The translations under genes were made by a program, and so were the position numbers. DNA of 64,000 bases from Cognataquiflexum nitidum (GTDB taxonomy: Bacteria > Bacteroidota > Bacteroidia > Cytophagales > Cyclobacteriaceae). This document shows positions 56,525-64,000 of the stretch, piece after piece. The notes beneath the pieces are model-generated. The model did no database searches and was not told where the DNA came from. It worked only from the letters and a program-made list of their open reading frames with translations. The stretch's first letter is position 1. Every line of letters begins with the position of its first letter. The stretch covers positions 107,657 to 171,656 of the forward strand of contig NZ_JAKZAM010000007.1 in assembly GCF_022538055.1 (NCBI RefSeq), given 5' to 3'.

Positions 56525-58321
56525 TTTTGTTTTCTTATTGGCATCTGCTGCCTTCATGGCATCCTCGAGCTTTTGCTGAAATTTTGACTTTTTCTTGTTT
56601 ACATTCTTAATTTTATTCTCTTCGATTTTTTCTCTGATTTTGCTATCATCTACAAACAGCTTGATCAAAGCCTGTTGTCCAAATGTTACCATGTTGGAAA
56701 CAAAATAATAGAAACTTAACGCCGCAGGGAAGGAGTTCAGAACAAACATAAATACCACCGGCATGATATATCCGAGGTTCTTCATCGGTCCGGTCTGTGC
56801 CGTCAGTTGGTTGTTGAAGTGCGTATAGGCTATCTGTGATACAGTCATCAATATCGTAAACAAACTTACGTGGGATCCATAAAAAGGTATCGTAAACGGT
56901 AACCTCAAAATGGAATCGTAGGTAGAAAGGTCATGTGCCCAAAGGAAAGATTGCTGACGAAGTTCGATGGCATTTGGAAAGAAAAAGAACATCGCAAACA
57001 GAAATGGCATCTGGAATACCAGGGGAAGACAACCCGAAATCGGACTCACACCCAATTGCCCAAAAAGCTTCATCTGTTCCTGCTGCATTTTGGTAGGATC
57101 GTCAGGATATTTTGCCTTGAGCTCGTCGATTTCAGGTTTGATTACCCTCATCTTTGCCATACCGATATATGACTTATAGGTCAGCGGAGTCAGGGCAATC
57201 TTGATGATCAATACGATGATAATGATGATGATTCCGTAATTGGAGAAGTATTTTTCAAGGAATTGAAAAAGATTCACTATGATATACTTATTGACCCAGC
57301 TTACAAAGAAATACCCCATGTCAACATTATTCTCAAATCCCGGAGTGATGGTTTTTAGGGTATTGTACCTGTTGGGGCCAAAATAATAACTCAATCCTGC
57401 TTTATTGTCGACCAAAGGAAGGGATAAACCTACCTGTACATTTTTAATAGAGAGGGTGTCTTGGGGCGTCTGCTGATTGAGCTTGGCAGAATTAAAATTA
57501 TTTGCCGCTATGATACCGGTGGTAAAAAACCTTTGGCTGAAACTTACCCATTTCAAAGACTCCGTTACCTCCTCATTTGCCTCCTCAGAAGTAGCACTGA
57601 GGTAGTCATGGCTTCCGCCTGAGGTAAAGAAATTGATATTTGTTTTTCTTCTTGACTCTTCAATGTCCTGCTCCTGACGGATCAACTTATCATCCCAGTT
57701 GATCTGTACAGTGGTATCTTTCAGACTATTTGATAGTCCTGTAAATTCAAGGTTTTTTTCCAAGACAAATCCTCCTTGAGCTAGGGAATATGTTCTGGTG
57801 ATGGAACTGCTACCTGCTTTGGCGATAAAGGTAATGATGGACACTGGGGTGCCTTCTACCTCTGTCGAAGAAAGAGTAGGATTGAAATAAAATTCATTTA
57901 AGCTCAAAAGACCTTTGTCCGTCTGAATGGAGTAGCTTAAATCCGAACTTTCATTATCCAATAAAATCAATGGTCTCTGATCCCATGTTTTGAATTCTTT
58001 CAATTCCACTTTGGTGATTTCGGCACCTTTGGTAGAAAAAGTAACCGTAATCTGATCATTTTCAAGAGTAACTTCCTCTTGAATCCCTTTTGTCATGGGA
58101 GCAAAAACCCCAAACTGACGCTGTGCGATCAGATCCTGAATACTGTCAGGTTGGATTATTTCTTGTGAAATTGTGTCTTCTTCCACAGATTCTTGGGGAA
58201 TAGCCTGTGTCACAATGTTTGATTCTTCCGGGAGTGGTTCGGGAGTGGGAGCAAAGAAAATCGAATAAATCAGCAATACTGCTGCAAATAAGATTAAGCC
58301 TGCCGCTTGGTTTCTGTCCAT
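56522..58321 (-). CDS. yidC: Membrane protein insertase YidC
   Basis: Inserts and folds inner-membrane proteins alone or with Sec. The 599-residue protein has the N-terminal anchor (residues about 5-25), a large periplasmic domain (about 75-340), and the five-helix insertase core with KSYIGMAKMRVIKPEIDELK in the cytoplasmic loop. A basic C-terminal tail ends KKTK. This is the Gram-negative domain plan. It lies downstream of pyrG on the same strand, separated by a nested hairpin. Confidence 0.97.
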   Translation of the reverse strand: MDRNQAAGLILFAAVLLIYSIFFAPTPEPLPEESNIVTQAIPQESVEEDTISQEIIQPDSIQDLIAQRQFGVFAPMTKGIQEEVTLENDQITVTFSTKGAEITKVELKEFKTWDQRPLILLDNESSDLSYSIQTDKGLLSLNEFYFNPTLSSTEVEGTPVSIITFIAKAGSSSITRTYSLAQGGFVLEKNLEFTGLSNSLKDTTVQINWDDKLIRQEQDIEESRRKTNINFFTSGGSHDYLSATSEEANEEVTESLKWVSFSQRFFTTGIIAANNFNSAKLNQQTPQDTLSIKNVQVGLSLPLVDNKAGLSYYFGPNRYNTLKTITPGFENNVDMGYFFVSWVNKYIIVNLFQFLEKYFSNYGIIIIIIVLIIKIALTPLTYKSYIGMAKMRVIKPEIDELKAKYPDDPTKMQQEQMKLFGQLGVSPISGCLPLVFQMPFLFAMFFFFPNAIELRQQSFLWAHDLSTYDSILRLPFTIPFYGSHVSLFTILMTVSQIAYTHFNNQLTAQTGPMKNLGYIMPVVFMFVLNSFPAALSFYYFVSNMVTFGQQALIKLFVDDSKIREKIEENKIKNVNKKKSKFQQKLEDAMKAADANKKTK

Positions 58322-58353
58322 ATTGTTACTTTAAATGCCTTCTGAAAAGTAAA

Positions 58354-58400
58354 GGTAACAGAAAGTATCGAGGAGAATCTCCTTTTTACTTTCTGTTACC
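58354..58400 (-). other. Nested hairpin between pyrG and yidC
   Basis: GGTAACAGAAAGTA (58354-58367) pairs perfectly with TACTTTCTGTTACC (58387-58400); inside it AGGAG-AAT-CTCCT forms a second hairpin. The 47-nt structure occupies half of the 102-bp gap and has no strong T-run, so it is more likely a processing or regulatory structure than a plain terminator. Confidence 0.6.
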
Positions 58401-58423
58401 CATCACTGGAATGAGGCTGGTAT

Positions 58424-60199
<1,776 letters not shown>

Positions 60200-60268
60200 T
60201 TATTTGCGTCTCAGCGTCTTTGAGAGATCATTATTTACTTAAAGCCGAAAAAGGATATCCACAAAAAT

Positions 60269-60682
60269 TTAGAGAATTTTTAAATATTCGTCGGGACTCA
60301 GAACAGGAATTTCTGACTCTTTGAAGTCTTTCCCATTTCGGGTAATCATTATTTTGCAGTCCATTTTTAAAGCACAATAATACTGAAGGGCATCTTCAAA
60401 ATCATTGAAATTTGATGAGAGACCCTTATCTATGATATTATCAGTGAGGTCGCATGTTTGTGCAATTAATTTAAACTTTCGTATTTTCTCCTTTACCTGA
60501 GTCTTGTTCTCAAATCTGGAGAGCAAATGGTAAACAGTTGAATATGTTGAGGCCGAGACGAAAATCTCGATTTTTCCTTTGTCTGCCAAAGTTGCGATCT
60601 TGGCTGCAGCGTCATAATATGGTTCTCGTTCGCCCAACAAATCGACAACCACCTTGGTGTCTAGAAACACCTTATCTTTCAT
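60269..60682 (-). CDS. PIN-domain toxin (VapC-like)
   Basis: A 137-residue PIN-fold ribonuclease, probably the toxin of a type-II toxin-antitoxin pair that cleaves RNA when not bound by its antitoxin. The acidic residues of the PIN site are visible: D8 in VFLDTKVVVDLL, DFEDALQYYCAL in the middle, and ITRNGKDF near residue 115. The first motif has DTK where DTN is usual. It overlaps the antitoxin gene by 4 bp (ATGA). Confidence 0.9.
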   Translation of the reverse strand: MKDKVFLDTKVVVDLLGEREPYYDAAAKIATLADKGKIEIFVSASTYSTVYHLLSRFENKTQVKEKIRKFKLIAQTCDLTDNIIDKGLSSNFNDFEDALQYYCALKMDCKIMITRNGKDFKESEIPVLSPDEYLKIL

Positions 60683-60936
60683 TTGTATTTCTCAGATAGG
60701 TAATCACCATAGGACTTTTTGTAATCATAATCTGCCGGGATTTTAACGCCCGTCCTCATACTTTTTACAAAAGGGGATATATCGGAATCCTCCTCTGAAG
60801 TTGGATTTTCCTTCTCTACCAAAGATTTAAGATAGGATTCTATCATCCGTGAGAGACTTCTGTTTTGTGATGAGGCATATTCTTTTGCTTTATCAATCAC
60901 ATCTTTATTTAATTTGAGTGTCAATTTGGCATCCAT
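60679..60936 (-). CDS. VapB-like antitoxin (DUF6364-type)
   Basis: An 85-residue protein starting at ATG 60936 (MDAKLTLKLNKDVIDKAK) with a ribbon-helix-helix-like N-terminus (KEYASSQNRSLSRMIESYLKSL) for DNA binding and an acidic/basic C-terminus that should wrap the toxin. A GTG one codon earlier (60939) is possible. The A+T-rich gap upstream (60940-61019) is where autorepression would act. Antitoxin first, toxin second, with a 4-bp overlap, is the usual order. Confidence 0.88.
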   Translation of the reverse strand: MDAKLTLKLNKDVIDKAKEYASSQNRSLSRMIESYLKSLVEKENPTSEEDSDISPFVKSMRTGVKIPADYDYKKSYGDYLSEKYK

Positions 60937-61094
60937 CACATTTCTATTTAATACGTACTAATATATTTTATAAATACGTATTGATCAAGTTTTAATTGAC
61001 TTTTTGCTAGCCATCCATCGTGTCTCCGTGCTTGTATAGGCAGCACAAAGTTCAAGATATAAAAAGATCAGTGCTCTTTTTTCTTTTGAGCCTT

Positions 61095-61124
61095 GGCGTC
61101 TTTGCGAGAGAATTAAATCCAAAT
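61095..61124. repeat. Fragment of the right-edge repeat family upstream of the racemase
   Basis: GGCGTCTTTGCGAGAGAATT followed by AAATCCA matches a module repeated after 62.7 kb (for example near 63570-63595). Its forward translation makes a false N-terminal extension of the following gene. A shorter version, GCGTCTTTGAGAGA, occurs at about 60217-60230. Confidence 0.7.
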
Positions 61125-61172
61125 GTACCTTTCCTCACAGAGCCTCACTTACAAAAAACTTACTTTCCCATC

Positions 61173-61853
61173 ATGAAACTTCTCGGACTGATTGGAGGGA
61201 CTTCCTGGCACTCCACCATAGAATACTACAAATTGATCAATGAACTTGCCGGTGAAAGAATGGGGCACGACCAAAACCCGCTTATGTTGATTTATAGTCA
61301 AAACATCCAACTGATGCGAGAACAGGACAAAGACTTGATCAACAAAACTTACCTGCAGATTGCCCAGAAGCTGGAGGCAGGCGGAGCAGAAGGAATCATC
61401 ATCTGTGCGAATACCCCTCACATGGTTTATGATTTTGTACAGCCAAAGATCAATATCCCGATTCTCCACATCGCAGATGCGATTGGCAAAAGCGCCCAAA
61501 AACAGGGCTTGAAAACGCTTGGTCTGTTGGGAAACAAACCGACGATGACAGGTGATTTCATTCCCAAATACCTCAAAACCCATTTTGACATTGATACTAT
61601 CATTCCTGACGCCGTATTCTTGGACAAATCGCATTATTACGTCTCCAAGGAGTTGACACTTGGAAAGTTTACCGATGAGGCAAAGACTTTCTATTTGGAA
61701 CAAATGAGACTTCTCCAAGAAAAAGGAGCAGAAGGAATGATCATGGGTTGCACCGAATTGCCGCTGCTGATCAAGCAGGAGGAAACGGATTTTCCCTTGA
61801 TTTCCACGACCCAGCTGCATGCTGAGTTGGCCGTGGATTTTATTTTTAGCTGA
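61173..61853 (+). CDS. Aspartate/glutamate racemase family protein
   Basis: A cofactor-independent amino-acid racemase. From ATG at 61173 (MKLLGLIGGTSWHSTIEYY) the product has 226 residues, with the two catalytic-site cysteines in CANTPHMVYD (about residue 85) and MGCTELPLL (about residue 190). The motif GGTSW-EYY and the CANT/GCTE pair identify the aspartate racemase type; substrate (Asp, Glu or another) is not fixed by sequence. The frame is open to 61020, but that part is repeat DNA and not conserved. Confidence 0.9.
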   Translation: MKLLGLIGGTSWHSTIEYYKLINELAGERMGHDQNPLMLIYSQNIQLMREQDKDLINKTYLQIAQKLEAGGAEGIIICANTPHMVYDFVQPKINIPILHIADAIGKSAQKQGLKTLGLLGNKPTMTGDFIPKYLKTHFDIDTIIPDAVFLDKSHYYVSKELTLGKFTDEAKTFYLEQMRLLQEKGAEGMIMGCTELPLLIKQEETDFPLISTTQLHAELAVDFIFS

Positions 61854-61975
61854 ATAAAATTGGCTTCTGACAACTAGAAATTTTAACGATAAAGCTTCTA
61901 GAGAAGCAGGATAAGTGCGGGGAATAATTCCTCCGGCTACTGGAGAAGCAGGATAACAGGAAGTGTTTTAGGATT

Positions 61976-62244
61976 GGATTTTGAACATCCCTGTTTTTGG
62001 CGGAGGCCTTAATTCACAATTTTCATTATTTCGGCCAAAAGCCTGGATCATGGTTTTCGTTTCTAACCCCGAGTTGCGTTCCTTACTCGGGGTTATTATT
62101 ATTTGACCACTACGTGGTCGGTCGCCGCCGCCAATGTTTGTGTCTTCACAAACATTATCATTCTTAAATCCTTTTTCTCTGCGTCTCTGCGCGAGGTGAA
62201 TTTTTTTCCTCAAAGGAAAACAAGGTTTCGTAATGGTGCGCAAA
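61976..62244. repeat. Tandem repeat unit 1 (269 bp)
   Basis: First of two complete 269-bp units. It contains modules P, Q, the GACCAC/GTGGTC hairpin, an AATGTTTGTG/CACAAACATT hairpin and the TCTGCGTCTCTGCGCGAGG string. From about 62053 it is identical to unit 2 for roughly 220 bp as read by eye. Confidence 0.9.
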
Positions 62245-62513
62245 GGATTTTGAACATCCCTGTTTTTGGCGGAGACCTTAATTCAAAATTTCCATTATTT
62301 CGGCCAAAAACCTGAATCGCTGTTTTCGTTTCTAACCCCGAGTTGCGTTCCTTACTCGGGGTTATTATTATTTGACCACTACGTGGTCGGTCGCCGCCGC
62401 CAATGTTTGTGTCTTCACAAACATTATCATTCTTAAATCCTTTTTCTCTGCGTCTCTGCGCGAGGTGAATTTTTTTCCTCAAAGGAAAACAAGGTTTCGT
62501 AATGGTGCGCAAA
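62245..62513. repeat. Tandem repeat unit 2 (269 bp)
   Basis: Second complete unit, with a handful of differences from unit 1 confined to the first ~80 bp (module P). A partial third unit continues to about 62615, where the Q loop changes from TTGCGTTCC to TTGCTCCC and the array switches to other modules. Confidence 0.9.
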
Positions 62514-64000
62514 GGATTTTGAACATCCCTGTTTTTGGCGGAGGCCTTAATTCACAATTTTCATTATTTCGGCCAAAAGCCTGGATCATTGTTTTCGTTT
62601 CTAACCCCGAGTTGCTCCCTATCGGGATTACTCGGGGTTATTATTATTTGATCCCTCTAGGATCATATCCCCGGATGATGAGAGTACTTCCCAAACTATT
62701 ATTCATTCAGCATTTTTAATTCTTTTTTTCCTCAATGTCTTTGCTAGAGAATTAAATCCAGCTTTTGGAGAAGAAGAATAACAGGTAGTGCCTTCCAAAC
62801 CATTATTCATTCAGCATTTTTAATTCCCTTCTTTTTCCTCTGCGTCTTTGAGAGACAATTAAATCCAGCTTCTGGAGAAGCAGGATAACAGGTTACTCGG
62901 GGTTATTATTATTTGATCCCTCCAGGATCATTTCTCGCGCCGATGAGAGTACTTCCCAAACCATTATTCATTCAGCATTTTTAATTCTTTTTTTTCCTCA
63001 ATGTCTTTGCGAGAAATAATAAATCCAGCTTCTGGAGAAGCAGGATAACAGGAAGTGCCTTCCAAACCATTATTCATTCAGCATTTTTAATTCTTTTTTT
63101 TCCTCAATGTCTTTGAGAGAGAATTAAATCCGGCCTTCGGAAAAGCAGGATAACAGGAAGTGTTTAAGGATTGGATTTTGAACATCCCTGTTTTTGGCGG
63201 AGGCCTTAATTCACAATTTTCATTATTTCGGCCAAAAACCTGAATCGCTGTTTTCGGTTCTAACCCCGAGTTGCGTTCCTTACTCGGGGTTATTATTATT
63301 TGATCCCTCCAGGATCATATCTCCGGATGATGAGAGTACTTCCCAAACCATTATTCATTCAGCATTTTTAATTATTTGATCTCTTCAGGATCATATCTTC
63401 GGATGATGAGAGTACTTCCCAAACCATTATTCATTCAGCATTTTTAATTCCCTTCTTTTTCCTCTGCGTCTTTGAGAGACAATTAAATCCAGCTTCTGGA
63501 GAAGCAGGATAACAGGAAGCAGGAAAGCATAGCTGTACCCCAGAAGTTTGCTTCTTTTTTTGTGACTTGGCGTCTTTGCAAGAGAATTAAATCCAGCTTC
63601 TGGAGAAGCAGGATAACAGGAAGTGTTTAAGGATTGGATTTTGAACATCCCTGTTTTTGGCGGAGGCCTTAATTCACAATTTTCATTATTTCGGCCAAAA
63701 GCCTGGATCATTGTTTTCGTTTCTAACCCCGAGTTGCTCCCTATCGGGATTACTCGGGGTTATTATTATTTGATCCCTCCAGGATCATTTTTCGCGGCGA
63801 TGATAGTACTTCCCAAACCATTATTCATTCAGCATTTTTAATTCTTTTTTTCCTCAATGTCTTTGCGAGAAATAATAAATCCAGCTTCTAGAGAAGGAGG
63901 ATAACAGTAAGTGTTTTAGGATTGGATTTTGAACATCCCTGTTTTTGGCGGAGGCCTTAATTCACAATTTTCATTATTTCGGCCAAAAGCCTGGATCATT

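Larger units (their letters stand above)
61862..64000. repeat. Mosaic array of palindromic repeat modules, continuing past the window
   Basis: More than 2.1 kb without genes, built from a few modules. P (GGATTTTGAACATCCC... with TTTTTGGC/GCCAAAA arms) starts at 61976, 62245, 62514, 63173, 63636 and 63924. Q is a hairpin AACCCCGAG/CTCGGGGTT at 62065, 62334, 62603, 63262 and 63725, with an arm fragment at 62893. R is GATCC-CTCCA-GGATC with a long tail, replaced at 62104 and 62373 by GACCAC-TAC-GTGGTC. S is GCTTC-TGGA-GAAGC plus AGGATAACAGG, eight or nine copies. T is ATTCATTCAGCATTTTTAATT, seven copies. Frames across it are repeat translations, not genes. It resembles REP/BIME-type intergenic palindromes. 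Confidence 0.85.

Noticed and set aside
61020..61172. N-terminal extension of the racemase reading frame
   Set aside because: It is translated repeat DNA and lies before the conserved family start MKLLGLIGGT at 61173.
61968..63841. Short open frames within the right-edge repeats
   Set aside because: They recur with the repeat modules on both strands, are truncated by module switches and show no protein family features.
61862..64000. CRISPR array
   Set aside because: Repeats are not a fixed short unit with unique equal-length spacers; modules vary in order and length and contain several different hairpins.

Overview
The window looks like chromosomal DNA of a Bacteroidota bacterium, most likely a Cytophagales/Cyclobacteriaceae relative. 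This rests on recognised gene families and conserved gene order, not on a database search. The signs are Bacteroidota-typical families (DUF5683, DUF5723, an LptE-like lipoprotein beside secG), the block order parA-parB-DUF5683-dapB-lepB, weak or absent Shine-Dalgarno sequences, many lipoproteins with short lipoboxes, and a promoter of the Bacteroidetes type (TTTG-N19-TAnnTTTG) placed correctly in front of the SRP RNA gene.

Left core block (1-11.3 kb). groL (cut by the left edge) and groS are followed by a divergent unknown gene. Then comes a tight minus-strand run miaB - sigma-54 activator - lptE - TPR-like protein - secG. An S41 protease lipoprotein, a small conserved gene with ftsE, a fructose-6-phosphate aldolase/transaldolase, the SRP RNA gene and a small lipoprotein follow.

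Exopolysaccharide cluster (11.8-28.7 kb, plus strand). It encodes an outer-membrane export lipoprotein (Wza-like) and a Wzc-like tyrosine autokinase with a Tyr-rich tail. Three genes resemble WlbC/WlbB/WlbA (WbpE/D/B), which make a 2,3-diacetamido uronic acid. A NeuD/PglD-type acetyltransferase, a Wzx flippase, a Wzy polymerase and three GT4 glycosyltransferases follow. The cluster ends with an unusual fusion of a class-II glutaminase to a WbpG-like sugar amidotransferase, and with a phosphoglycosyl transferase. The wzx-to-third-GT stretch (19.3-25.5 kb) is visibly richer in A+T than its surroundings and is probably a swapped, imported core. Three variants of one hairpin element (conserved GCRGC-NNN-GCCGC tip, different but self-complementary arms) sit before, inside and after the cluster.

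Central and right core (29-60 kb). This part holds a lipoprotein resembling a degenerate metallopeptidase, valS, and the fatty-acid/translation block accC-accB-efp-fabH-rpmF-DUF177. It continues with pdxA, rsmA-mgtE, a sialate O-acetylesterase, two Bacteroidota families of unknown function, aceK, a lipoprotein with a CoA-type Nudix hydrolase, a DUF819 membrane protein and a small ferredoxin. The block lepB-dapB-DUF5683-parB-parA-hydrolase, then yidC and pyrG, complete it.

Right edge (60.2-64 kb). A VapBC-like toxin-antitoxin pair and an aspartate/glutamate racemase precede more than 2.1 kb of noncoding, modular palindromic repeats that run off the window. Fragments of the same repeats occur upstream of the racemase and apparently inside the polysaccharide cluster. 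The most unusual items are this mosaic palindrome array, the hairpin elements around the polysaccharide locus, and the glutaminase/sugar-amidotransferase fusion.
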